Below, one piece after another: positions 1 to 10,678 of a DNA stretch of 64,000 bases. Source of the DNA: Gamarada debralockiae (lineage: Eukaryota > Ascomycota > Leotiomycetes > Helotiales > Hyphodiscaceae); the NCBI GenBank assembly GCA_002803225.1, contig NXFV01001845.1:58638-122637 (forward strand). Reading direction: 5' to 3'. Under the pieces are notes generated by a model. That model ran no database searches. It was given only the letters and a program-made list of their open reading frames with translations, and had not been told where the DNA came from. The position numbers were made by a program, and so were the translations under genes. Every line of letters starts with the position of its first letter. The first letter of the stretch is position 1.

Positions 1-1293
1 AAACTATTGAAGTCAACAGGTGAACTGAGGGTATTCAAGTCTCAGAAGGTTGGGCTCCTACTTTATTACCCCAAATGTATAAGGTGAAGGAAAATGATTG
101 CCGGAAAACATATTAACGATGTAGCAATAGGCTAAGTTTGCGGGCCCTACTTTTAACTTCGCGTTTGTGACTTTATTATAAGGAGGAACAATATTCGGTT
201 TACAGCTTCGTATCGAATTGCGAATTATCGATCTCTTCGAGTTGAGTTCGATTCGAGAATTCGACCTATAAATCTCTCTTCTGGGCAGCTTAATCATATA
301 TCGTAAGGCGTTTGGAAACACGGCTGAGGTAGCCCGCATCTCTCATATTCGAGATATAGCTAAGTGGGCTGATTCATGAAAGAGGAGTTATGGGTGAAGT
401 TTGAATAAGAGAGCGGGGTAAAAATTCGGGGAAAGTTAGGCGGGGTTTTACGTTTTAGTAGCGTTTGCAGCGCTGACTAGCACTACGGCTCTCTTTTTCC
501 TACTACCTCATTTACCTCATTGCCACGTCTGCAGGGCTGGTCACGACTACAATAGATTGAGTCCATCGATGCTCCGGATAGAGGGACCTGGAATTCATTT
601 CGGGCCATGGGGCCTATGATTGATTCCTTAGGAGCTATAGGTAGTATTACGCAGCACTTCGTACGGGTCAGGCAAGAAAGCACTTTATTGGCTAGAATAA
701 CAGACAAGGAGGGAAGGCTAGCTATTCGACCAGGCCAGAGTTTTCACGCACAGTCCACGTCACATGACCACATATCACGTGCTAAGCTAGCTCAAAGCAC
801 CTACACCAGATGGGTTTTGATCGCGATTCTAATAAATAGAGATATCTTGGTTTTGTAAAGTTTAATAATGCTGTAGGGCTGTCACAATGGAACTGACACC
901 AACTTATAAGTCGCAGAGAAACGGTGGAAATTTCGGAAACTGAGTTAAATGCAGGACATTACTTCAATCTTCAACCAGGATCCTTCGAGGAATTAGGGAC
1001 TTTCAAAATAGTACCATAAATCCGAAATTTGACGCCCAATGAGTTATAAAAGCTCCTTCAGACCCAATTGAGTGATGCAATTTAAGAATGTAGTAGTTGC
1101 GCCAGTCCATGGCTCGGATGATGAATGACCCCGAGAAGCATTATTTGACACAGCCCTGATAGGTGAATCGTGGAAATGAAATGACCTTTTAGTCAGACAA
1201 ATCCTACTACATGGCATGACTGATTCACGCTTACCCAAACTCCAGATTAGCAATCACGGCCTGTGGAAGGTCGTGGTGCCATTGAAGAGGCTG
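1..1293. other. Gene-free left end
   Basis: I see no recognisable gene. The open frames here are short, lack family motifs and overlap each other on both strands. The stretch around 180-300 is rich in TTCGA-like words and could be decayed repeat DNA, but I cannot assign it to a family. The right part grades into the upstream region of the MFS transporter. Confidence 0.5.
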
Positions 1294-1320
1294 CTCGGAC
1301 CAAAAATTTCGGACGAAAAC
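1294..1320 (+). promoter_or_regulatory. CGGAC direct-repeat motif upstream of the MFS gene
   Basis: CGGAC occurs at 1296 and again at 1310, exactly 14 bp apart, and the second copy extends to CGGACGAAA. The block begins TGCTCGGAC and lies about 340 bp before the transporter ATG. The same arrangement (TGCTCGGAC, nine bases, CGGACGAAA) sits upstream of the Zn2Cys6 regulator at 6216-6241. Zn2Cys6 proteins usually bind CGG-containing half-sites as dimers, so this is a candidate site for that regulator. Binding is inferred. Confidence 0.55.
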
Positions 1321-1631
1321 GAAATTTCGATCAACCGAAGTGACACCCACGACGTAAATGAGGATTTGTTCTCGGGTTTGAATATAGAGACGGACAAGCC
1401 TATGTAAAGAGCTTTTGATTTGTCGGACTCGGGTCAATGGACCCAAACCAGGCAGAAATGCACACGTCAAATTTTAGAAAGGGGCTCACGGCTCCCAATT
1501 ATCGTCTACGAATACGGACGTTAATAGAGCTGCTTTCTTGAATCAAAGTGACCTGAAAGACCAATCTACTCTCCCTTATTCAAGAATCTCAGCCTCAGCA
1601 GTTGCTATCATCAACCATAGATTCTAGCACC

Positions 1632-3570
1632 ATGTCTCATACATCCATCAGTACACCACTCGAGAAGCTAGATCCGACGGACTTAACCGAGAAAGGAGAT
1701 CGCATACGGAGCACAGAAACCGAGAAAGGACAAGAAACTTCAGGTGAAGAAATTGGAGAGCATCCGAAAGGCTTCAGACTTGCCATGGTGATCCTCGCCC
1801 TCGTGTTGAGCGTATTCCTAGTGGCTCTTGACTTGGTATGTTGAATCCCATTTTAGCTAACAAAATAGATACTAACCTTTTCAAGACTATCATTGCAACC
1901 GCCATACCCCGCATCACCGATCAGTTTCACAGCCTTGACCAGATCGGCTGGTACGGCTCAGCTTTTTTCGTTACGCTGGCATCCTTTCAATCCACTTGGG
2001 GGAAGGCATATAAATACTTCCCACTCAAGACAATTTTCATATTTGCAATTGGAATATTTGAGCTTGGAAGCCTGATCTGTGGTAACTGCTCGTCAAATTG
2101 CTCTACTGCACTGGAAGACTGACTTCGCATGCAGGTGTTGCACAGAACAGTACCATGCTCATTGCTGGGAGAGCTATAGCTGGTCTTGGTGCTGCTGGTA
2201 TTTCCTCCGGGTGCTACACGATCATCGCATTAGCGGCACCGCCTCGTCTTAGGCCGGCGTTTACCGGAATTCTTGGAGCTACGTACGGGTCTGCCAGTGT
2301 TGTTGGTCCTCTTCTCGGTGGTGCATTCACTGACAAAGTCAGCTGGCGTTGGTGGTAAGTCTACCTTTAGCTCGCTCATTCCTGGCTTCGACTGACTGTC
2401 AAGCTTTTACATAAATTTGCCAATTGGAATATCTTCAGGGGCCGTAATTTTTCTGTTTTTCAAGACCCCTGCAGGTTCAAACCCCGTCAAAGCTGGCTTA
2501 CTAGAAAAGTTCCTGCAAATGGACTTTATTGGAACATTCACGATCATGGCTGCTACGATTTGCTACCTCCTCGCCATGGAATGGGGCGGTATCACTAAAC
2601 CGTGGAGCTCTGGAGATGTAATCGCTACTCTAGTTGTTTTCGGCTTGCTTATGATTCTCTTCATTTTGAATGAGTGGTGGCAGGGGGGTAGAGCTCAATT
2701 GGTATTCAATACACTGGCACAGCGAACCTTAGCTGTCGTCTGTCTATTCACCATCTTGTAAGTCCGTCCTCAGTCAGCAGTGGAGTTCGCTAATTGTTTC
2801 CAAGTCTTTCCGGTGCTTTCTTTGTGCTTCTGTATTATTTGCCTATTTATTTCCAGGCCATTGATGGAGTATCAGCCGAACAATCCGGAATTCGAAATCT
2901 TCCCCTGATCATCGCTGTTTGTGAGTACTCATTAAAAGATACACCTAAGAGGCCCAAGGCTAAGCGATCTAGCTATCTCAACCGTCCTTTCTGGTGGACT
3001 TATATCAATATTTGGCCATTATGTACCAATTCTACTTTCTGGAAGTATTATGGCCACAGTCGGCGTCAGCTTGATCTACACACTTGAAATCGGATCAAAA
3101 TCTTCTCACTGGATAGGCTTCCAAGCTTTAGCAGGCCTTGGGATTGGTCTGGCTTTCCAAATCCCTATGATCGTTGCTCAATCCGTCAGTGAACTATCGG
3201 AAGTCTCACATGTTACTGCAATCACACTATGCAAGTATTTTCTCCTTCGGCCTTGTCTCAATATTATTGACAGTTTCAAGTTTTCCAAATGATGGGTGGC
3301 GCATACTTCATTTCTGCAGCCCAATCAGCCTTCGCAAACAAGCTCATTCATCACCTTAGAGTTAATGTGCCTGACGTCGATCCTATGGCTGTTATAGCTA
3401 CAGGCGCTACGCAGTTTCGCACTGCGCTTCTTTCGACAGCTACACCGGGTATTTTGCTGTCGTATATGCAAAGCTTACATGTTGTATTTGCTATGGCTAT
3501 CGCGTTGGCTGGGATGTCTGCACTTGTTAGCGTTTTGGCGAAATGGCAGACTATCCACGTCAGGATGTGA
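1632..3570 (+). CDS. DHA2-type MFS multidrug/toxin-efflux transporter (7 exons)
   Basis: Predicted plasma-membrane proton antiporter of the 14-helix DHA2 family, the group that includes fungal toxin and drug exporters. The exons 1632-1835, 1886-2081, 2135-2354, 2404-2757, 2805-2920, 2973-3230 and 3281-3570 close in frame to give 545 aa. An acidic, polar N-terminus of about 46 residues precedes the first helix. Family landmarks are [15 protein letters not shown] in helix 1 across the first junction, [12 protein letters not shown], the WRWCFYINLP segment rebuilt across intron 3, and [16 protein letters not shown] across intron 6. Intron 6 (3231-3280) starts with GC instead of GT; only that choice closes the frame and restores the conserved helix. 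The start is the ATG at 1632. The gene converges on a Zn2Cys6 regulator sharing its promoter motif. The substrate cannot be read from sequence. Confidence 0.93.
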
Positions 3571-3817
3571 GAGGGACAAAGAACAGCTTGAACAGCAGAG
3601 ATTCAAATTTAGGTTTTAGTTGGCAGGTTTTGGTAACATCTCATCTCAAGGGAATTTGATTCGGAAGAGTAGTTTTTCACTTCTTCATAATTGCGACTAT
3701 TTGTACCGGTGTTAAAATATTGACAGAGTCACCCCAGATCAAAAAAACAAATGAGAAAGGAATTTCATTAGCATCCTCCCATCAAGGGTTACACGCTCCC
3801 ACATGAAGCCTTTTTCG

Positions 3818-6053
3818 TCAATTATTTTGATAGTTCTGGTTCAGCATCCAGCTCCAATCTTGGTCAATGTCCATAGCAAGGGTGTCTTGGAATGAAAATC
3901 CCTCAGGTTCCGCAGGACGAGGTAAATGCTGAGAATTCGGGACAAAGCTGCCTAAAAACGGTGCATTGAAAACATCAATCTCGATGACGGGGCTTTCCGT
4001 AGGATCTTGGGGCTGTGCCATAGTATCTTGAGCTCCTTCATCAGGGCCTACTGCGCTAGTTTCGACCAGATATCGAGATAACGCTATCGTTGCAACTCCG
4101 TATTTGCTACCTGGTGCTATTGATATCATTCCAAAGTACGGAATGAAGATTTTGCACTTCCACCGCCCAGGGGGAACGTGTCTATGGCCAATCATGATTA
4201 GTGTCTCCAAAGCCTGAAGACATTGCGCAGCGGTCAGATTTTCCCGCTCACATTTTACCCGACGTAGTACTTCTACAGTCTTGTCGATCAGAGCCCAATC
4301 TGATAATTCCTGCTGTGTGTCCTGATTTTCCAGCGGGGACCTGTATCCTAATAGACCAAGGATCAAAGTTACGGCTGCAGTGAAAGCCTGAAAGTCGATG
4401 ACTCGGCAGATGTTGATTCTGCCTCCGGCTTGTTCCCGCATTTTTATGTAGATCTGGATCATTTCGCGGGATGCCATTAAGCATTGTGTACGGCTGTGGT
4501 CGCAGCGAGTGTCGGAGGGAGACTGGAGCATGAAGGGCAGGTGAAGGTATGCTTGGGCTTGATGATGCCAAAACTGCGTCGTAATGCGCTCGTGGATCTC
4601 GAGTGCATTAATGGAGCTTTCTTTTGATGGTGGGACAAGGTGCCACCAATGTGTTGGCATGAGGGTGGCAAGGCTTTGTAGTTCATGGTCGATGGCAAGG
4701 GTAGCGGATAGTGAGGAGGCCGGGTCGGTTTGGCTCCTCTGACTGATCGTTCCAACTATAATGGACAATTTCCTCCTGTACGACGAGGTAGGAATTAAGC
4801 TCTCCCTGCCTGGTTTGTCTCCCTCCGGATCACACACAGCCGCCGGCATGAAACTTGGCAAGCCCAGTAGCAGACTGAGATAGGACTCGCACTCAACCAA
4901 GTGCCACCACACGCTCTCTCGTCGTTTCAAACGCGCCGATCGTACGCCATATGGAGACGTTGAAGTTCGATGAAAGCCCAGCATGATAGCATGTGAGATT
5001 CCCCTCCTGACAGTTGTCCATGCCTTCCGTGGTCGGCCAACATTACCGTAGAATTGAGATTGTAGCAAGACATTCTCAATGCCTTCCAGTGATACCGAGA
5101 GCTCGTCATCAGAAATGACTAATCGATCAACATCCGCAGTGTAGCGTTCAATCAAATCATCGACGGATAGTGGAAGGCCTAGATGATTGCTCTCAAAGTC
5201 GAGAGGGAGGCATTGCATGCTCAAAACTATCCAAGACAGTGCACATCCCATAATTGCAGGATTGTCTTGATTAAGAGCCAGGAAAACATAGGTTTGAATC
5301 GTCATTTCAGTATCTTCGGTGCACAGATGAGGATACATCTTTCTCAAAATGTCCCACCAGATCCCACCAGCTTCAAGAATTGCGTACATAGCAGCGTGAG
5401 AGGGAAGAAGGCAGCTGAGGGCTTCGCAGACCTTGGACCTCTTGATTCGAGACTTTTGGAAATTTGGACTGCTCTCGATGCCAGGTGCTCTGTGGTATTC
5501 GCCATTGAATTCTCCGTGGATAGAGTGATTAAATTTATTCTTCTCGTCAGAGACAAGAATAGCATTGTCAAATAATGTCAGCACGGGGAGGCTTTCGGTG
5601 GGCAGAGTTGCAAATGCGTACGATGGCCCTTGAGATTCAGTGCTTGCTGGAACTGGGCATGATGGTGAATTTTTCACGTGGTCCACTTCTTTTGTCGGAA
5701 ATGAGCCGGCCGGGGGGTTCACCTCGTGATTAGAATGCATGGATGCCAGTTGTTGCTCTAGCTGGGCCACTCTTTCGCTCAATTTCATCCGCGGACCTTG
5801 AGAAGGAGCACTAAGGGCGGCTTCTTCTTGGCTTACGCAGTTAATGCCATGAGAGAAGCAGGAAATGCATGTTGAAGAATTGTTCGGTCGAAAAACACAC
5901 CCAATCTTCCGCTGCCTACCTAGAGAAGAAAGATCATTAGTATGGAATAGGATAGTTAAGGAATAATCAATTACATTCTAGGCAGCTACGGGTTCCCTTC
6001 CGTAGCTTCTTGGGTACTATTATGCTTGGCGTAGAACCTGATGACTCTGACAT
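3818..6053 (-). CDS. Zn2Cys6 fungal-specific transcription factor
   Basis: Nuclear DNA-binding regulator of 726 aa from two exons (6053-5975 and 5919-3818), with a 54-bp intron that splits the zinc cluster. The join gives C24-x2-C27-x6-C34-x9-C44-x2-C47-x6-C54, an exact Zn2Cys6 binuclear cluster with the basic RQRK stretch. A coiled-coil linker, KLSERVAQLEQQLASM, follows at about residue 72, as expected for a dimerising regulator. The large middle part fits the fungal_trans domain, with the segment around RKAWTTVRRGISHAIMLGFHR-like residues typical of its core. The acidic C-terminus could be an activation region. It converges on the MFS exporter gene; both promoters share a CGGAC direct repeat, so it may regulate itself and the transporter (inference). 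Confidence 0.92.
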
Positions 6054-7497
6054 GCTGAGGATTTTACGAACAAAGTGTTGTGCTAGGCAGAGCGCGAGAA
6101 AGAGGCACGATTTTGTTTCGATGAATATATATTGAATAGATGTATGGTATTGGATAACTGCTCTCCAAATTAGGCGTCCGCCATGATTACGACACTGCAC
6201 GATTCTAAGTGGCTTGCTCGGACGAATTCTGACGGACGAAATCGCCAACTCAAACTTATAAAATACGATAACGTGTTAATAGCACGTGATCGACACAACC
6301 GGCTGGTGTGATATTCGATAATGTAAACAGATTTGATTGATTCATTATGGGAGGGTAGCTACTTTATAGATGGTCTCAGAGGATCAGAGTTTTCAGAATT
6401 AAAACTGTGGATGGTCACGTGGTTTACTTCTAATCACCGGGCGCTCTAACTAGAGACTTGAGGTTGACGGATCTCACTTGCAATCCATATAATTGTCAGA
6501 AGTTTACGATGGCATGGCGGCAGGTAGTATAACTAACGTTGTTAATAATGTCTCCTATTTCTACGTCATTCAACTGAAGACCCATTTTCTCAAGCCCAGG
6601 ACCTAGGTCGATTCAAAGACCGAACTACTTCTCAAATAGCCCCATATCTTTGGAGTCAGGGAGACCTGCAGTTCTATCACGTGATAGAAGGTCGACGAAC
6701 CTGACAAATGCTTGGAAACGAAAACCCTTCATAGCAGGCTACCGGACTTCAAATGAATCAGCTATAAACGGCAAAAGGAGTATTTGGAAAAGGGTGACTG
6801 AAACTTGCCATTATTGAGTTGATATTGTGTTGAGAAATGTTCAATGGACTATATTACTCTATATATTCCTTCGAGCTATCTACGAAATTAACATATGACT
6901 GATCTGAGCAAATTCGGTTGTGTAGTTATCGCCCACCATACATACGTGCCCCGCCCCACCAACCGAATCACGTGTATGGCGGGGTAATTCCATCATTCAA
7001 ACATCTCTGTTTCTTCTTTTCGTTTCAAAATAAAGCAACTCGCTTCTCCGAAGTCACTGCTCTATCCTGTGAGCGACTTCGTCTCCGCATTAGCGTCGTC
7101 ATCTGCCCTTCAAAACGTGTCTTTATCTCCAACACCGATTCGTCCCGTCCTAGCCCCCCACCCGCAAAGAAACAGGTCCGGGCCGAGAGCGATAACTGAA
7201 GCTTGTTTTCACCCCTCAGGGGGATCCAACCAACCACCGCCAACACCGGCGATCGAATACATGCTTCCTTATGGGGAATTTCATGCATGAAGATGATCCG
7301 AATACGTAAGATTTTGCATGGGGCAGCCGTGCGTTGATTGCGTAGCTTGAAAGGTAAGCTACAGCTAGGTATATATGTCTCCTTGCTTTCCTTATCTCGA
7401 TCTCCACTGTGTCTCTCTGGACTCTCTGTCATCAGATCAATTTGTTCATATTGTCCTACTCCTCAATTTTGAAGACAGTTTCGAAGTCTCACTCACG
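6054..7497. other. Intergenic region between regulator and ribonuclease gene
   Basis: No gene seen. The left end is the promoter of the Zn2Cys6 gene. Near 6940-6990 GCCCCGCCCC and GGCGGGG lie about 30 bp apart and could pair. The right end, from about 7350, is pyrimidine-rich (repeated CTC/TCT), as is common upstream of fungal starts. Confidence 0.5.
6216..6241 (+). promoter_or_regulatory. CGGAC direct-repeat motif upstream of the Zn2Cys6 gene
   Basis: CGGACGAA occurs at 6219 and 6233, 14 bp apart, inside TGCTCGGAC-N9-CGGACGAAA. This lies about 165 bp upstream of the regulator start at 6053. It has the same words and the same 14-bp period as the block at 1294-1320 before the MFS gene, though relative to its own gene it points the other way. 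It is a candidate autoregulatory site; binding is inferred. Confidence 0.55.
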
Positions 7498-8098
7498 ATG
7501 GCTACCATTTGTGAGCTCTCTCTATCCACCCTCATCTTGAGCTTCCTGCTGACGCACCTCTATAAGACTACGAGCCGTCCGGCTGCAACTGCGATAACAA
7601 GACCTCCTACGACAGAGCTCAAATCAACGCAGCCTGCACACAAGCGCTTCAACTTGCGTCTCAAAGCCAGACTCTGGGCCGCGACAGATACCCTCACGTA
7701 TACAACGGTTCGTCTCTCAGCCCATCTCCTCTGATGTCTCCAGTTCAATCCTCTAAATCCTAACCACTACTAATATCCCCTTTTCAGACTACGAGCACTT
7801 CAAATTCTCGCACGCCCAAAAGCCCTACCTCGAATTCCCTATTCTCGAATCCGGAGACTACGACGGCCAATCACCCGGCGCCGACCGCGTCGTAATTGGA
7901 TCCATTAGCACCGATTACTCGTCTGCCGTCTTCTGCGCTGTGATAACGCATGATGGGAGCAAGAGGAATGGTTTCACGGAGTGTAAAGATGATACTGTGA
8001 ATACAGAGGGGAAGGGAACTTTTGATGTGAATCGAACGGAGGGACGGGGTCGTGAGCCAGGTCCTGGAAGGGAGTTGTTGGATCGGATTGATTTGTAG
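7498..8098 (+). CDS. RNase T1/N1-family guanyl-specific ribonuclease
   Basis: Microbial ribonuclease of the T1/N1 family, which cleaves single-stranded RNA after G. The modelled exons 7498-7510, 7567-7707 and 7788-8098 give 154 aa. All five residues of the T1 active site are present: Y46 and H48 (in YPHVYN), E67 (in YLEFPIL), R85 (in GADRVV) and H106 (in AVITHDG). Cysteines flank the domain. The C-terminus carries about 40 extra polar residues after the usual end at NGFTEC. Intron 2 has CTAAC and CAG signals. The 5' end is uncertain. Intron 1 (GTGAGC...GCTGAC...AAG) restores the cysteine-rich frame but leaves only four residues before the domain. Without it, the sequence after the ATG encodes a hydrophobic signal-like peptide in a different frame. 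Family members are normally secreted. Confidence 0.82.
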
Positions 8099-10089
8099 GG
8101 GACAGAAGGAAAGGATGGAGAATGGCAGATGGGAAAGAGGGGGTAATATTGGAGGTATTTGCAGCTTTTCGACGTAGGTAGTGCCGAGAATGCGTTGTGA
8201 GGAAGCCGAGTTGAGGGATTGAGAGGGATTGAGGGATCGGAATGGAGACCAGGCGACGACCCCAACGTATTATGGATTGACGAATACTTAACCGCTCAGG
8301 ACATTCCGGCTTTATTAATCTATACTCTACTTTGTGAACGACTGCGATGCTGAAGAATCCTTAAATCCTTCATGCAAGTTGAACTTCCATAAAAAGCTCG
8401 TAGGAACTCGGTCTGCGTCGCTCACAAGCATATTGATTGTGGTACTCCCGTGTCCCCTGCCTTCCCCATCTAGCATCTCAGGGGTATCGACGTCGGTTAG
8501 ACCTGCAAGATCTATGAATTAGGGTTTTGGTTGGCTCTGAATATTGCGATTTCAGGGTGATATCTTTATGATAGGCAAAGCAAGAGAGAGGGTACAAAAA
8601 CTCATTTCCTGGGAGTGAGGCTTATGATGCAGAAGACCAATCAGCAAAAGTCCGAATGCCGAATGGTACCTTACATGGTCTCTGCTGCGTGAAGCTGCAT
8701 GCATGCCAGCAATGGGTGCTAAAGGTTGTGACGGCAGTTTCGACATGATACTGTGCAAATAATCCCACAACTGGCATCATTGAAAATAATCAGCGGCTCA
8801 AGGTACACATGATCGAAACGTACACGCGGGATATCAACGTAGAGCTTGAATAAACTTGGATTACTATTACTGTGGTTTTCTGAAGATAAATTGTGATCTG
8901 TGATTTTCGCGGTGGTTTTGGGCCTGTCGTGGTAGCTTGTTGTGGTCGCCGAAATTAGCCGATTGTTGTGAATTTTTGCAAAAACGTTGCGATTCCATAG
9001 AAAGAAGCTCATCGTGATTTTTACTGCAGTGGTTAGTAATATGTTGTGATTTTTGCAAAAGTAATAGGTAAATTAACTCTTTGTGATTTTTTGACAGCGA
9101 AGTTGTCGCGAATTTTGTAAAAGCAGTGAGTGTGGTCGTCCTGATTCGTAGGGTGTTGCCTTTATTCTGCAAAGGTTATAAATTGAAATAGATAAATTCT
9201 TAAAAAAAGAGAAGGCGCTGTTTGCACTACTTCGCTAAATTCTCAGTGGGTGAAAAGTTGGCAAAAAAAACCCCCCAAAAAGTGGGTACGGTGATAACAC
9301 CATTGGCTCCCTCATAGCCCCTGCACGTCGTTATCTTCAATGCGGATAGCAATTCAGAAGGATGAACTTTTTAATCATCGGGATGGATGTTTTTCACATC
9401 CGGGGCATAGTTGTGGTGGGCGACACAAACCGCTGTGCCGTTGGCCCCGCCCTTGTTGAAGCTTTTTTTTCTTATTTTACTTTATAACACAACAGTTTGT
9501 CGGGTTCTTTTCTTTCCGTGCTTTCCTTATTTTGTCCTGTTGTTCTTTCCGTGCGAAGCAAGGAAGGACGTTGTTGGGGAAGGTGGTGGTTCTTATAGTT
9601 TTCAGAGGGCTCGCTTAAGTCGCAATGGGCAAAAAACCCCGCGGCGCTCCGGCTAACTTGAAAATCGTCAGAGGAGCATCAAAAAATCCTAGGTATCGTA
9701 CTTATTTATTAACTCTAAGAATTCCACCTGCTTGAGATCTGCACTAAGCAGTGAACCCTGTTCTCGACGCCGTCTCTGATTTCTTCCCAACTATTTTGGG
9801 ATTACTACCTGGAATATTTAGATTGTTGAGATCTTCGAGAGGGAGAAGATTATGCAGTTGTTTGGCTGCCCAGTCAGCACGGAAGTGCAGTATGTTTTTA
9901 ATCCTTGCCCGCAATCGAAAATCACAACCACGACATCAATATCACCATCCGATGGATATCAATATCAATCGAAACAATAATCCTAATCCCTCGTACACTC
10001 CAGCAATTGAAGATTGTGTCTTTGCAGTCGAAATTCGTGCAGAAGCTCAAGATCCCTCCACATTTCCTCCCGCCTCGTCGCGACCTCCC
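8099..10089. other. Intergenic; no clear gene
   Basis: No gene recognised. It holds the irregular repeats at 8895-9125, a run of A then C at 9264-9280, and T-rich DNA at 9460-9560. A short ATG-initiated frame at 9625 (MGKKPRGAPANLKIV...) ending at a GTATCG donor-like site could be a leftover 5' exon of the HNH relic, but I cannot connect it. The open frame from 9751 runs into that relic and may be its low-complexity N-terminus. Confidence 0.45.
8895..9125. repeat. Degenerate GTGATTTTTGCAAAA-type repeats
   Basis: Variants of TGTGATTTTTGCAAAA recur at about 8900, 8968, 9013, 9046, 9081 and 9109, with spacing of roughly 28-68 bp. The units are too diverged and uneven for a clean tandem array. 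A decayed minisatellite or low-complexity repeat fits best. Confidence 0.4.
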
Positions 10090-10678
10090 TCGATCTCCGT
10101 GAACCCGCATCATCAAATACGCTTCCGACATCCTCACTATCCAGATTCGAGCAATGTGCTCCTTACTCTCTTTGCGTCAGACAGTCCTACTGGGGGAACT
10201 GAGTACGATGTGGCACACGCTGCCTGTGGGGTGATTAGCGGCAATCGATGGGAACCACGACGATTGACGGAGCCAAATCGACTCTCACATACGGCGACAT
10301 AATCTGCGAACGCAACTACTACTTCTATCTTCCCAACTCCTCCCTCGAAACCCCCTATGCGATTGTCCCAACGTTTAGGGAATAGACCTTTCCCCACGAA
10401 GACCTGCATCCTTGCTAGCATACAAATCACGACAACATACCCTCGGCGCAGAACAGCAGATTTGCAGCAATATCATCCCTAAGCACAGCGGTTTTTATAA
10501 GAGACCAGCCGTATCGGATGAGTGGGTTCACGGAGGGCACACAGGCAGCGCATCTATGTCCCAGGAGCGAAGACGCATGGTTCCAACGCAACGAGATGTC
10601 GCGATATAACTTCTTCTTGTCTCCCAAGGCCCCTTAGACGACACTGCCAACGCTTTGCTATTACGCCAGGACTGACGA
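10090..10678 (+). pseudogene. Truncated HNH-endonuclease domain gene (HNH_2-like)
   Basis: Relic of the fungal HNH-nuclease protein family. The N-terminal region is recognisable in IRFRHPHYPDSSNVLLTL and AHAACGVISGNRWE. Then, in another frame, come IVPTFRE, TFPHEDLHPC, the core around YRMSGFTEGTQAAHLCPRSE and WFQRNEMSRYN, and finally LDDTANALLLRQD one frame over. Lesions are a TAA near 10300, TAG at 10383 and 10416 where the family has tryptophan (TGG to TAG), and a 1-nt frameshift near 10632. Homology stops right after LLLRQD, before the last HNH histidine. From there the sequence matches the N-terminus of the DUF3435 recombinase. The 3' half is not in the window. Functional nuclease activity is excluded. 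Confidence 0.75.
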
